From Enterocloster aldenensis (GTDB lineage: Bacteria > Bacillota > Clostridia > Lachnospirales > Lachnospiraceae): a stretch of DNA of 64,000 nt. How positions within the stretch are numbered: position 1 is the stretch's first letter; the number at the start of each line of letters is the position of its first letter. The translations under genes and the position numbers were made by a program. The notes beneath the pieces are model-generated. The model saw nothing but the letters and a program-made list of their open reading frames with translations, did no database searches and was not told where the DNA came from. Of this stretch, positions 14,513 to 23,961 are shown piece by piece. The stretch covers positions 59,321-123,320 of the forward strand of contig NZ_QVEX01000017.1 in assembly GCF_003434055.1 (NCBI RefSeq). Reading direction: 5' to 3'.

Positions 14513-16309
14513 ATGGCAGACTGCCCATTTAATCCAGCCTCAGAATCAATCGCAGATTTTATCTATCGCTATGGAAGCCAGCAGCAGATTGTGGGAAATC
14601 CGGAGGATATTCCCTGTATAGACTATGTCAGCCCTGACTACAGCATCATCTATACGCCTTTAGACACAGTGCTGCCCATCTCCCTGCGCAGATATTCATA
14701 CTACAGCGTGCCCGGGCTGTTCAGTCTTCTGGACAGCTCCAGCATGGAGGTATCCGGCATTACTTCCACCTTTGCATCCCCTGCCCTGGGCAACCGCGGA
14801 CGCGGTGTACTCATCGGCTTCATTGACACAGGGATAGACTATACCAATCCTTTGTTTCAAAACCCGGACGGCACCACCAGGATAAGCAGCATCTGGGACC
14901 AGAGCCTGCCTGAAGACAGGGACATACTCCCTCCCGGGGTTCCCGACCGCTATCCCGGCAGCGGGGCGTCCTACGGGACTGAATATACGCGGGAACAGAT
15001 TAATGCAGCCCTGGCCTCCGACACCCCGCTGGCCCTGGTCCCCTCCACCGATACCAATGGGCACGGGACCTTTTTGGCAGGCATTGCAGCAGGCGGTTCA
15101 CTGCCTGCACAGGATTTTACCGGAGCCGCGCCGGAAAGCGAGCTGGTGGTGGTTAAACTAAAACCGGCCAAACAGTATCTTCGTGACTTTTATCTTGTCA
15201 GAAGCGACGCGGAGGCCTACCAGGAGAACGATATCATGATGGGGATTAAATACCTGCGCGTGGAGGCATACCGCCTGAAAAAGCCCATGGTCATCCTTCT
15301 GGGCCTGGGGTCCAACCTTGGAAGCCATGAAGGGACTTCCCCCTTAAGCATCACGCTTCAGGACATCAGCCGAAGCCTGGGCGCGGCAACGGTCATTGCG
15401 GCCGGCAATGAAACCGGGCTGGGGCATCACTATGAAGGCACCATCCCCGGCGGACAGGAGTTTGATGACGTGGAGATACGTGTGGGACAGCCGGAATCAG
15501 AACTGGGATTTGTTGTGGAGCTGTGGGCTTCCACCGCAGACACCTACTCAGTGGGTTTCATTTCCCCCAGCGGCGAAATCATAAGCCGTATTCCTATTAT
15601 AGCCGGAAATGAAACCTCTATCCCTTTTCTTCTGGAACCCACTGTCATTACCGTGAATTACCAGCTGATTGAATCCGGATCCGGAAAACAATTGATTTTC
15701 ATGCGCTTCCAGGCTCCTACTACCGGAATCTGGAAAATACGTGTATTCAATACGCAATACCTGACCGGGCTGTTCCATCTGTGGCTTCCGTCCCAGGGCC
15801 TGATATCCGATGAAACCGTATTCCTCACCCCAAACCCATATACCACCATCACGATGCCGGGCAATACGGCTTCCCCCATAACGGTCGGGGCTTATAATCA
15901 TTTAAATAACAGTATTTATATCCATTCCAGCCGCGGTTATACAGTGGGCGGGCTGATTAAACCTGATATCGCTGCGCCCGGAGTCAATATTTCCGGGCCT
16001 GCCGTGGGGCGCGGGATTGGTTCCGCAGGAACGGCCGCGGGGCGCGGAACCGGTTCTGCTGGGACGGCCGCGGTCCCCATGACAACCCGCACAGGCACCT
16101 CCGTGGCAGCGGCCCATGTGGCAGGGGCTGTTGCAAACCTTTTGAGCTGGGGGATTGTGGAGGGACATAACATCACCATGAGCGAGGCCTCCATCAAGGC
16201 ATATCTGATCCGTGGGGCAAGAAGAAATCCAGCGCTGTCATATCCTAACCGTGAATGGGGATATGGGGCACTGGATTTATATGAAACATTCCTTCGCTTA
16301 AGGGAATAG
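14513..16309 (+). CDS. Subtilisin-like serine protease (S8, Csp-like)
   Basis: The ~598-residue protein carries a complete S8 triad: Asp in FIDTGID (about 104), His in NGHGTFLAG (about 183) and Ser in GTSVAAAHVAG (about 530). A large jelly-roll-like insert between His and Ser is typical of the clostridial Csp germination proteases and their relatives. There is no signal peptide, fitting a cytosolic or spore-packaged enzyme. Just before the catalytic Ser an 11-residue unit, GRGxGSAGTAA, is tandemly duplicated, an unusual insertion. GAGGTG is only four bases from the chosen ATG; an upstream ATG at 14492 without a ribosome-binding site is the alternative. Confidence 0.85.
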   Translation: MADCPFNPASESIADFIYRYGSQQQIVGNPEDIPCIDYVSPDYSIIYTPLDTVLPISLRRYSYYSVPGLFSLLDSSSMEVSGITSTFASPALGNRGRGVLIGFIDTGIDYTNPLFQNPDGTTRISSIWDQSLPEDRDILPPGVPDRYPGSGASYGTEYTREQINAALASDTPLALVPSTDTNGHGTFLAGIAAGGSLPAQDFTGAAPESELVVVKLKPAKQYLRDFYLVRSDAEAYQENDIMMGIKYLRVEAYRLKKPMVILLGLGSNLGSHEGTSPLSITLQDISRSLGAATVIAAGNETGLGHHYEGTIPGGQEFDDVEIRVGQPESELGFVVELWASTADTYSVGFISPSGEIISRIPIIAGNETSIPFLLEPTVITVNYQLIESGSGKQLIFMRFQAPTTGIWKIRVFNTQYLTGLFHLWLPSQGLISDETVFLTPNPYTTITMPGNTASPITVGAYNHLNNSIYIHSSRGYTVGGLIKPDIAAPGVNISGPAVGRGIGSAGTAAGRGTGSAGTAAVPMTTRTGTSVAAAHVAGAVANLLSWGIVEGHNITMSEASIKAYLIRGARRNPALSYPNREWGYGALDLYETFLRLRE

Positions 16310-16329
16310 GCAGTGGGTCAGCCTGTAAC

Positions 16330-16402
16330 CGGTATGATTATGGCATGGCTACGGTATGGTCATGGCTTGGCTACGGTATGATTACGGCATGATTATGGCA
16401 TG
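16330..16402. repeat. Degenerate short repeats after the subtilase gene
   Basis: TATGGCATGGCTACGG-like units recur four to five times with variation between the subtilase stop and the ClpX gene. No stem-loop or frame is apparent. Confidence 0.5.
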
Positions 16403-16420
16403 AAATCATACTGCGGCCTG

Positions 16421-17839
16421 CTATCCTCTCATCTGTATCAGGGGACCGCCGTTTTTCTCAAGATACGGACGGGTAACCACCACGGAACCGATGTTGGAAT
16501 CCTTGGGTATCTCATACATGATATCAAGCATGAACTCCTCCAGGATTGCCCGCAGCGCCCTGGCGCCGGTTCCACGCTTTCCCGCCTCCTCGGCAATCCA
16601 GCGGAGGGCATCGTCCTCAAATACCAGCTTCACCTCGTCCATGGACAGCAGCTTCTCGTACTGCTTGGTAATGGCGTTCTTAGGTTCCTTGAGTATGCGG
16701 ACCATCATGTCCTCAGTCAGACCCTGGAGGGTCACTGTCACCGGCAGCCTTCCAAGGAATTCCGGAATCATGCCGAACGCCCTCAGGTCTTCGTTAATCA
16801 CATGCTTCAGGATATCAGGGTCATTGTCATATGTATCCTTTAGGACAGAACCAAAACCCATGGAGGATTTCTTCTTAAGACGTTCTTTTATGATTTCCTC
16901 CAGGTCCGGGAACGCCCCGCCGCATATAAACAGTATATTATCCGTGTTCACCGTTGCCATGGGGGTCATGGCATTCTTCTGGTTGGAGCCCACCGGCACC
17001 TCCACCGTGCTCCCCTCTAAAAGCTTAAGAAGCTCCTGCTGCACGGATTCACCGCTGACATCCCTGGTATTGGTCTGCTTCTTCTTGGCAATCTTATCAA
17101 TCTCATCAATAAAAATAATGCCGCGCTGTGCCCGTTCCACATCATTGTCAGCTGCTGCCAGAAGCTTGGATACCACGCTCTCAATATCATCGCCAATATA
17201 TCCGGCCTCTGTCAGCGAGGTTGCATCCGCAATGGCCAGGGGAACATCCAGGAGACGGGCCAGGGTCTTGACAAGATAGGTCTTGCCGCTTCCTGTGGGC
17301 CCTATCATCAGGATATTGGACTTCTCAATCACAATCTCCCCATCCTGGGCCGCATCCCCCTGCGCTGGCTTATTGTCCAGGAATGCACGTTTATAGTGGT
17401 TGTAGACAGCCACTGCAACCACCTTCTTTGCCTTTTCCTGTCCGATGACATACTCGTCCAGCCTGCTCTTTATAATGTGTGGCGCCGGGATATCCTTCAT
17501 GGTAAGCACGGGCTGTTCCTGGGTCTTCTTCTTAATCTTCTGCTTCTTAGGTATCTCCGCCACCGGAGGGGTTGTGTTCAGGTCGCTGAGGTTCATGTTC
17601 ATGTACGGTATATTGCCCAGCTTTGAAAAGTCCATGCCGCCCTTGGTGACAGAATCAAATGCCTTCTGCATACAATCATGGCACAGGTTCATGCCGCCGG
17701 GCATGGATATCATCTGGCCGGCCTTGCTCTCCGGCCTGCGGCACATGTAACAGACCTTCTCGTAATGCTCATCGTCTTTTGGTTCCTCTTTATCCGGACC
17801 GGATGGGTTCACATCCTGGTTGATGTCTTTATCGCTCAA
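16421..17839 (-). CDS. clpX: ClpX-type AAA+ unfoldase
   Basis: The 472-residue protein has the ClpX N-terminal zinc finger (CYMCRRPE...CHDCM, about 30-56), Walker A GPTGSGKT (about 180), Walker B IIFIDEIDKI and sensor/arginine-finger regions through GTGARALRA. The loop that docks on ClpP reads MGF (about 327) rather than the common IGF. It is longer than standard ClpX (about 420) because of a linker after the zinc finger. It stands apart from clpP and lon, unlike the usual clpP-clpX-lon order, so it may be a second ClpX in the genome. Confidence 0.85.
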   Translation of the reverse strand: MSDKDINQDVNPSGPDKEEPKDDEHYEKVCYMCRRPESKAGQMISMPGGMNLCHDCMQKAFDSVTKGGMDFSKLGNIPYMNMNLSDLNTTPPVAEIPKKQKIKKKTQEQPVLTMKDIPAPHIIKSRLDEYVIGQEKAKKVVAVAVYNHYKRAFLDNKPAQGDAAQDGEIVIEKSNILMIGPTGSGKTYLVKTLARLLDVPLAIADATSLTEAGYIGDDIESVVSKLLAAADNDVERAQRGIIFIDEIDKIAKKKQTNTRDVSGESVQQELLKLLEGSTVEVPVGSNQKNAMTPMATVNTDNILFICGGAFPDLEEIIKERLKKKSSMGFGSVLKDTYDNDPDILKHVINEDLRAFGMIPEFLGRLPVTVTLQGLTEDMMVRILKEPKNAITKQYEKLLSMDEVKLVFEDDALRWIAEEAGKRGTGARALRAILEEFMLDIMYEIPKDSNIGSVVVTRPYLEKNGGPLIQMRG

Positions 17840-17926
17840 AGTCAGTTCTCCTCTCTGTTAAAAAACCTTCCCGCCAAAATGCGGAAACGCGCTGGCCTGT
17901 TCCTGCCATTGGCATAAGTATATAAC

Positions 17927-17958
17927 AAAATGCTTCCCCAAACAAGAGGAAGCATTTT
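17927..17958 (-). terminator. Terminator after the HtrA gene
   Basis: AAAATGCTTCC and GGAAGCATTTT form an 11-bp stem immediately after the htrA stop, with TTTTGTTAT on the leftward strand. It separates htrA from the ClpX gene. Confidence 0.85.
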
Positions 17959-17962
17959 CATT

Positions 17963-19396
17963 TTATTGAAGTACATTCTGGCTGGATTCCTCCGGCATTG
18001 CCTTAAGCGTCACGGACACGGTCCGTTCTTCATACTGACCGCCCGCCTGTGTCTGGACCGTAAGCTCAATCTGCTCTCCCAGTTCATAGCAGGCCAGCAG
18101 CTCCTGAAGCTGGGGCATGGTCTTCACAGACTGGCCGTCCACCTTTGTGATGATATCCTTTTCCCGCAGATCCGACACAGCCGCCGCACCGTCGTCCAGG
18201 ATTTTGTAAATGTAGACGCCCCTGGGCATTCCGAATGAATTAGCGGCTTCCTCGTCCACGCTGGTGCCCTGGATACCCAGATATCCGCGTTTTTCCTCCG
18301 CCACCGGATTCATGGTCTTCCGGTTCATCAGCTGGCTCATGATATCCTGCGCCTTGGAAATGGGGATTGCATAACCGATGCCTTCCACCTCCGTGGAGGA
18401 ATACTTGGCCGCATTGATGCCGACCACCTCTCCCTTCATATTGAGAAGCGCGCCCCCGCTGTTGCCAGGATTAATGGCTGCGTCTGTCTGCAGCAGGGTC
18501 CTGGTGGAGTTGTTGGACACACGGACTTCACGGTCCAGTGCGCTCACATATCCAACCGTGACAGACTGTCCGTACCCCAGCGCATTGCCAATGGCAACGA
18601 CACCCTGTCCCACCTTCAGCTCATCTGAATTCCCCAGCTTGGCAATGGAAATCTTACTTTTGGTATCTGCCTTAATCTGCTCCAGGGGGACGGATATGAC
18701 TGCCAGGTCTGTCTCTGCATCCGTTCCCTTGATGGCCGCGTCCACCACCTCATTATCAATAAATGAAACCTTCAGGGAGGTGGATTCCTCCACCACGTGA
18801 TTATTCGTGACAATCAGAAGCTCCTTGTCGTTTTCCCCTATAATGATTCCTGAACCGCTGCTGGGAACCTCATAAGTCTGCGGTCCTCCGAAAAACCAGC
18901 CATAGCCGAAGTTATTGCTTTGATATACAGTGGTACTGGTGATTGCCACCACGGTGGGCATGGCCTCCTCCACAATATCCGAGACATCCGCCACTGCCGC
19001 CCCATTTGGTTTCTGCTGGGAGCCGTTATTGTCCTGGCCCTTCTGATCCGCCTGCCCCTGGTCAGGTTCCGTGGCGGGCGGGTTAGCCGCCTGGCTGGCC
19101 GGGGCATCCGCTGACGCATGGATATCCAGATATCTGGAGGCAGCAATATTAACCCCCACCATGACCCCGCCCGACACCGTGCCGAACAGAACAGCGCCAG
19201 CCGTTATGAGGGCTGCTTTTTTTAGCAGGCCTCCTTTTTTCTTTGGAGGACGCTGGTCATAGGAAGGCCCCTGATTATAGGATGGGCCCTGTCCTCCTGG
19301 AAATCCCGGCCCTGTCTGCGCCCCATTATATTGACGGTCATCATATCCCTGGTTGTCATAAGACTTCCATCCGTATTCCTGATCGTTATTGTACAT
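17963..19396 (-). CDS. htrA: HtrA/DegP-like membrane-anchored serine protease with PDZ
   Basis: The 477-residue protein has a Gly/Tyr/Gln-rich cytosolic N-terminus (1-50), a membrane anchor (about 58-82), a Pro/Gln/Asp linker, a trypsin-like domain with His in NNHVVEE (about 199), Asp in AETDLAV (about 229) and Ser in NPGNSGGAL (about 311), and one C-terminal PDZ domain (about 375-465). Such proteases degrade misfolded proteins at the outer face of the membrane. The repeated QGPSYNQGPSYDQ in the N-terminus is a small in-frame duplication. It has its own promoter and terminator. Confidence 0.93.
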   Translation of the reverse strand: MYNNDQEYGWKSYDNQGYDDRQYNGAQTGPGFPGGQGPSYNQGPSYDQRPPKKKGGLLKKAALITAGAVLFGTVSGGVMVGVNIAASRYLDIHASADAPASQAANPPATEPDQGQADQKGQDNNGSQQKPNGAAVADVSDIVEEAMPTVVAITSTTVYQSNNFGYGWFFGGPQTYEVPSSGSGIIIGENDKELLIVTNNHVVEESTSLKVSFIDNEVVDAAIKGTDAETDLAVISVPLEQIKADTKSKISIAKLGNSDELKVGQGVVAIGNALGYGQSVTVGYVSALDREVRVSNNSTRTLLQTDAAINPGNSGGALLNMKGEVVGINAAKYSSTEVEGIGYAIPISKAQDIMSQLMNRKTMNPVAEEKRGYLGIQGTSVDEEAANSFGMPRGVYIYKILDDGAAAVSDLREKDIITKVDGQSVKTMPQLQELLACYELGEQIELTVQTQAGGQYEERTVSVTLKAMPEESSQNVLQ

Positions 19397-19432
19397 CCAA
19401 GTATCCCCTTTCTCATCCTCACATGTGTTCAG

Positions 19433-19460
19433 ATTATACTGTAGCAGTGATTTGTGATAA
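19433..19460 (-). promoter_or_regulatory. htrA promoter
   Basis: TTATCA (19455-19460) and TATAAT (19433-19438) are separated by 16 bases, about 37 bases upstream of the ATG on the minus strand. No CssR or CtsR box is recognisable. Confidence 0.6.
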
Positions 19461-19496
19461 AAATGTGACCATTTTCTAAATATAGTATAACATAAA

Positions 19497-19530
19497 GGAC
19501 CAGCAGATCCTAAAAGTTTCCTGCTGGTCC
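19497..19530 (-). terminator. Terminator after the LCP gene
   Basis: GGACCAGCAG and CTGCTGGTCC form a perfect 10-bp stem just after the LCP gene and are followed by TTTATG on the leftward strand. Confidence 0.8.
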
Positions 19531-19536
19531 CTGATG

Positions 19537-22338
19537 CTATTGTCCCGGCCCAATGATAATGGAGCCTGGACCGCCTGGTACATATTCATCACTGCTGCCG
19601 CCCGGACTGGGCGCCGTGGTTCCGTTGGTGCTTCCCGGACTCGGCGCAGTGTTTTGGCTGTTGCTTCCCGGATAAGGCGTCGTTGGGGCCTTGGTACTTC
19701 CGGGATAAGGTGCCGTAGGGGCCTTGGTGCTTCCGGGATAGGCCTGGGTGGTCCCGGCGGTACTTCCCGGATATGGCTGCGTGATTGCTCCCGGTCCCGT
19801 ACTGCTATCTCCAGGAGATGTGGAGGAACCAGGATAAGTCAGGTTTCCATTGGATTCATCCGCAGGCGCCGTAGTGTATCCAGGATACGGGATGGTGCCT
19901 GAGCCGCTTCCGCCGGGCCTGGTTCCGGATGAAGGCCTGGTGCCTCCGGGATAATAGTCTTCCGGCGGGTCTATGACATGGCCGAATTCATCCGTTTCAA
20001 GGTCCCATTCATTTTCGTAGTCAAGAACGCTCTCGTCTGTCCCGGACGTACTGGACCCGGATTCATCCTCCTCTTCCTTGGAAGTGGACGGCTCCGTGCT
20101 TCTGGAGGGTTCTGTGGGCTTTGGAATATATCCGCCGTCCGTTCCTACGCTTTCAATGGGCTTTCCTTCCTTATACAGCCCTGAATCGGCTGATATCTTT
20201 TTACTGATATTCTTAACCATGTCACTGGGCTGGTAGTCCTCTTCGCCGAACAGGAACCTATGAAGCTCAATTACATTGCTCTCCAGTGTCTGCGGGATTA
20301 CGCAGTCGCCTTTCTTGCCCATATTGGCATCGCTTCTGGCAGCCGGGAATCCCATGGTATCCACAATGGTATATTTTGTCAGGTTCTTGGCAGCCGGAAT
20401 GATATCATTCAGGGTCACGCTGGAGAGAATCTGCTCAAATACAACTTCCATTACATTGTTAATCACTGAGAAATTTGCCTGTCTCAGCTTGACAAAGCAC
20501 TGCTGGATAATCTCTCTCTGGCGTTCCGTCCTTGCAAAATCCGTATCCATTTTACGAAGCCTTGCATAAGCCACGGCCTGGACACCGTCCAGATGGTTCA
20601 TGCCCGCTGATTTCAGATGCTGGGATGCAACGCCGGTGGCTTCAACGGTCTCTGTGATATATGCATTGATATAATAAAATTCAGCCTTGCTCAATTCTAT
20701 GTCCACACCGCCCAATATGTTGATGGAATCAGCTACCGCCTTCCAGTTAAAGGTGGCGTAATCGTCAATCTGTATATCCAGGTTCTTGTTCAGGGCCTTA
20801 ATCGCCTGCTTGGGGCCTCCCCTGGCATATGCCTGGTTAATCTTATTATAGGTGCCGTCATCATCCAGGTTCAGGTACGTATCCCTGAATATGCTGACCA
20901 GCTTAATCTCACCGTTTGCCTGGTTTACATTGGCAATGATGATGACATCCGTATTGTTCCCTTTGCCCAGGGAATTGTCACGGCTGTCCACGCCAAAAAG
21001 AGCCACCGTCCAATATCCCTGCATGTTTTCAACCTTGTCAATTGCCAGGTACGGGTTGGTCTCATCTTCTATCTTAAAATTTGGATCCCTCTGGATCCGG
21101 TTGGCCTGCTGCAGGACATACCTGGCGCCGAATATAATCAGCAGTGCGAACACTTCTGCTATAATCAAAGCCACAATGGTCCTGACTTTCCTTCTGCCGC
21201 CATTTCCCGAAGAATCTGCTGCCGCGGCTTCCCGGACCGATTTCCTGCCCGGACCATCCGGGCCGTCCTTATCATTCCTGCGGAATGCGTTCTCCCTGCC
21301 ACCGCGCGCCCTGTCTTCACCCAGGTTGGTCTCCGGCGTATAGATGCGGCTTGGCCTGGTTCCGGCAGTTCCGCGTTCCCCGGTCATCCGGTTATCCGTA
21401 TCTCTACGGCTTACGGCCATCCGGTTATCCGCCATCCCGCTTTTTCCGGCCATGGGGTTCCCAGCTGTTCCGCGTGTCCCGGCTGTCCGTTTATCTGCCG
21501 CTGCACGGCTGCCTATCATGCGGCCATCAGCTGTTCCCGGACTTCCTGCCGGGCGGTTATCGGCTGTTCCCGGACTTCCTGCCCCCCGGTCATCGGCTGA
21601 TGTCCGGCTTCCTGCCCCCCGGTCATCGGCTGATGTCCGGCTTCCTGTCACCCGGTCATCGGCTGATGTCCGGCTTCCTGCCGCACGGCCCCCGGCCGCT
21701 GCACGGCTGCCGGTCACACGCCCCTCGGCCGCCACACGGTTTCCGGCCGCACGGACATCGGCGCCTGCACGGTTTCCATTCACACGGCCATCCGCAGGTC
21801 CCTGTCCTCCTGATACCTGACCCTCAGCCGATGTACGGCCCACGGCCATCCGGCCCTCAGCTGCCCCGGAAGTTCCGGCCATCCGTCCATCAATTGCCCC
21901 GGAGGTCCCAGCCATCCGGCGGCCCGGCACAGGACTTCCCGCCATGGGTCCGCCTGCCGCTGTACGGCCTCCTGACATACGGTTCTCCATTGCGGAACGG
22001 CTTCCCGTCATCCGGTTTTCCGCTGCTGCACGGCTTCCCGCCGCCCGGTTCCCGGATGCTGCGCGGCTTCCTGCCGCCCTGTTTTCCGCCGCTGCGCGGC
22101 TCCCTGCTTCCTGGCCTGTATATGCTTCCCGTCCATCCCTGCCCCGGACAGCCGGTCCCGGCCTGCCCCCGGCTCCTGCCGGGCGGCCTGTACTGCCGTC
22201 TTCGGCTCCGGCTCTGGAACGTCTGGGAAAAGCTGTATCTGAATCAGCCCCAATGCCAGCGCTGTCCCGGCGCTGTCTGCTGCGGCTTCTCAGTCTTTCA
22301 TCTTCCTGTCCAAATCCATTTTCTAAATCACGATTCAT
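19537..22338 (-). CDS. LCP-family (LytR-CpsA-Psr) cell-wall ligase with giant repetitive N-terminus
   Basis: This 933-residue protein is about three times the usual LCP size. A cytosolic Arg/Ala/Gly-rich region (about 45-330) consists of degenerate 11-residue repeats such as GSRTSADDR. One membrane segment follows (about 382-404, IVALIIAEVFALLIIFGARYV), then an LCP domain (about 430-680) with FGVDSRD, SIFRDTYLNL, the NKINQAYARGG motif and AYARLRKMDTDFARTERQRE. A Pro/Ser/Thr tail with PYPGST repeats runs to the end. LCP enzymes attach polyprenyl-linked glycans to peptidoglycan, so it is well placed to ligate the product of the glycan genes upstream. The repetitive N-terminus is not part of any LCP domain I know. 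Confidence 0.88.
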   Translation of the reverse strand: MNRDLENGFGQEDERLRSRSRQRRDSAGIGADSDTAFPRRSRAGAEDGSTGRPAGAGGRPGPAVRGRDGREAYTGQEAGSRAAAENRAAGSRAASGNRAAGSRAAAENRMTGSRSAMENRMSGGRTAAGGPMAGSPVPGRRMAGTSGAIDGRMAGTSGAAEGRMAVGRTSAEGQVSGGQGPADGRVNGNRAGADVRAAGNRVAAEGRVTGSRAAAGGRAAGSRTSADDRVTGSRTSADDRGAGSRTSADDRGAGSPGTADNRPAGSPGTADGRMIGSRAAADKRTAGTRGTAGNPMAGKSGMADNRMAVSRRDTDNRMTGERGTAGTRPSRIYTPETNLGEDRARGGRENAFRRNDKDGPDGPGRKSVREAAAADSSGNGGRRKVRTIVALIIAEVFALLIIFGARYVLQQANRIQRDPNFKIEDETNPYLAIDKVENMQGYWTVALFGVDSRDNSLGKGNNTDVIIIANVNQANGEIKLVSIFRDTYLNLDDDGTYNKINQAYARGGPKQAIKALNKNLDIQIDDYATFNWKAVADSINILGGVDIELSKAEFYYINAYITETVEATGVASQHLKSAGMNHLDGVQAVAYARLRKMDTDFARTERQREIIQQCFVKLRQANFSVINNVMEVVFEQILSSVTLNDIIPAAKNLTKYTIVDTMGFPAARSDANMGKKGDCVIPQTLESNVIELHRFLFGEEDYQPSDMVKNISKKISADSGLYKEGKPIESVGTDGGYIPKPTEPSRSTEPSTSKEEEDESGSSTSGTDESVLDYENEWDLETDEFGHVIDPPEDYYPGGTRPSSGTRPGGSGSGTIPYPGYTTAPADESNGNLTYPGSSTSPGDSSTGPGAITQPYPGSTAGTTQAYPGSTKAPTAPYPGSTKAPTTPYPGSNSQNTAPSPGSTNGTTAPSPGGSSDEYVPGGPGSIIIGPGQ
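21345..22260. repeat. Tandem 33-bp-type repeats inside the LCP gene
   Basis: GC-rich units of about 33 bases encode 11-residue repeats. Three nearly identical copies lie back to back around 21583-21682, and many more diverged ones lie on both sides. All keep the reading frame. They create long open frames on the opposite strand that I treat as artefacts. Confidence 0.85.
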
Positions 22339-22431
22339 TCGTCCATCCTCATTCCCTCATGCAGCACCAAGGCGTGTCTCATGGCCACGCCAGGCTTCAT
22401 AGGAGTATTTTAAACGTATACGGCATGCATA

Positions 22432-23850
22432 TCAATATGCATTTTTATTAATAAATCCTTTAAATACGGTTAAAAACATAATCTTAAAGTCAAAACCGAT
22501 GCTCCAGTTCTCAATATAATACAAATCATGTTCAATCCGTTTGGTAATAGATGTATCCCCCCGGTATCCGTTCACCTGGGCCCATCCCGTCAGACCGGGG
22601 CGTACCTGGTGCTTAATCATATAGCGCGGGATTTCCTCTTTGAATTTCTCAACAAAAAGCGGCCGCTCCGGACGCGGTCCCACCAGGCTCATGTCCCCTA
22701 TGAGGACATTGAAGAACTGCGGAGTCTCATCGATACTGGTCTTGCGTATAAAATGCCCCACCGGCGTCACTCTCGGGTCGTGGGGGGTAGTCCACTGCTT
22801 CTTCTCCTTACCCGGATCCTGTACTTCCATGGAACGGAACTTGTACATCTTAAACGGATGATTGTGAAGCCCAATCCGCTCCTGGCTGAAGAACACCGGA
22901 CCAGGAGACGTAATCTTAATCAGCACTGCCGTCAGCAGCATGACCGGTGAAAACACAATCAGACCAAACAAGGCGCCGACAATATCCACTATCCGTTTCG
23001 TGGTGGCATTGAATACCCCTGTGAGGGGCACCCTGCGGATATGGATAACCGGAAGTCCCTGAAGGTCTTCCATATAAGGTATGGTTGGTATTATATTATT
23101 ATAATCGGGAATAAACTTTGTATGCACGCCCGACTTCTCGCAGGCTGCCACAATCTGCTCCAGATTGGCATATTCCTTTATGCTCAGCGTAATTGCGATT
23201 TCATCCAGTGTATTGGAAGCTAAGAATGTCTCCAGATGGTCCGTGGGGCCCAGGACCTGAACCTTCCTGTATGCATATCCCGGTACCTGATGGTCATCCA
23301 GGATTCCCTGGACATGATACCCCCACTCCGGATTCACACTGACCCTGTCAATGAATCCCTCTGCCGCACGGCTGTAACCGATAAGCAGGACATGTTTCTG
23401 GTTGTATCCATTGGTCCGCAGGGAACGCAGGAACAGCCGTATGCACATCCGCTCTGTTTCCATCAGGATAATGTTGGAAACAAAAAATGCCAGCAGCATC
23501 CTGGTGGAAAAATATTCATTATGCTGGATGAACCTTCGCGCTCCAAACAGCACGAACGTAAAAATCATTAGGCCAATGACGTTGGCTTTACAGATATTGG
23601 CAAATTCTGAACGCCGTCCTTGTATCCGTTTGGGTACATACAGATGGAAACTGGCATACAGAACCAGATAAACCGGCACTATGAACACAAGCGCCATAAA
23701 ATATATCTGAGGTTTCAGCACCCCGACGTCCACCGGCAGTACCTTGCCGCTGACCACAATGAACCATGCCAGGGCATAGGCTGCGGACGTGACCAAAATA
23801 TCCAGCAGAATGTGAAGGCGGTTCAGCCTTTTCTGGTTATCTTTTATCAT
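22432..23850 (-). CDS. Initiating polyprenyl-phosphate sugar-1-phosphate transferase
   Basis: The 472-residue protein has four to five N-terminal membrane segments, a central Rossmann-like CoA-binding-type domain (about 140-260, [17 protein letters not shown]), a further membrane re-entrant helix (about 290-315) and a catalytic C-terminus with [31 protein letters not shown] and [12 protein letters not shown]. This is the WbaP/CpsE/PglC-type architecture that starts lipid-linked glycan assembly on undecaprenyl phosphate. A TATAAT lies in the 112-base gap upstream (about 23911), suggesting a promoter of its own. The 93 bases between it and the LCP gene contain no terminator. Confidence 0.95.
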   Translation of the reverse strand: MIKDNQKRLNRLHILLDILVTSAAYALAWFIVVSGKVLPVDVGVLKPQIYFMALVFIVPVYLVLYASFHLYVPKRIQGRRSEFANICKANVIGLMIFTFVLFGARRFIQHNEYFSTRMLLAFFVSNIILMETERMCIRLFLRSLRTNGYNQKHVLLIGYSRAAEGFIDRVSVNPEWGYHVQGILDDHQVPGYAYRKVQVLGPTDHLETFLASNTLDEIAITLSIKEYANLEQIVAACEKSGVHTKFIPDYNNIIPTIPYMEDLQGLPVIHIRRVPLTGVFNATTKRIVDIVGALFGLIVFSPVMLLTAVLIKITSPGPVFFSQERIGLHNHPFKMYKFRSMEVQDPGKEKKQWTTPHDPRVTPVGHFIRKTSIDETPQFFNVLIGDMSLVGPRPERPLFVEKFKEEIPRYMIKHQVRPGLTGWAQVNGYRGDTSITKRIEHDLYYIENWSIGFDFKIMFLTVFKGFINKNAY

Positions 23851-23961
23851 TGTATATCACCTTGGTTTCTCAGGGATTCCCCTTAATACCGTAAATATCG
23901 TTGTTATTATACATGATAAAACGGCATTATTCTATAACATTTCTCTTAATTTCGAAAAACT

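Noticed and set aside
20617..22451. Long rightward open frames (over 300 codons) opposite the LCP gene
   Set aside because: They arise from the GC-rich repeats. The leftward frame carries the complete LCP domain and membrane segment, and the rightward frames have no ribosome-binding sites or family motifs.
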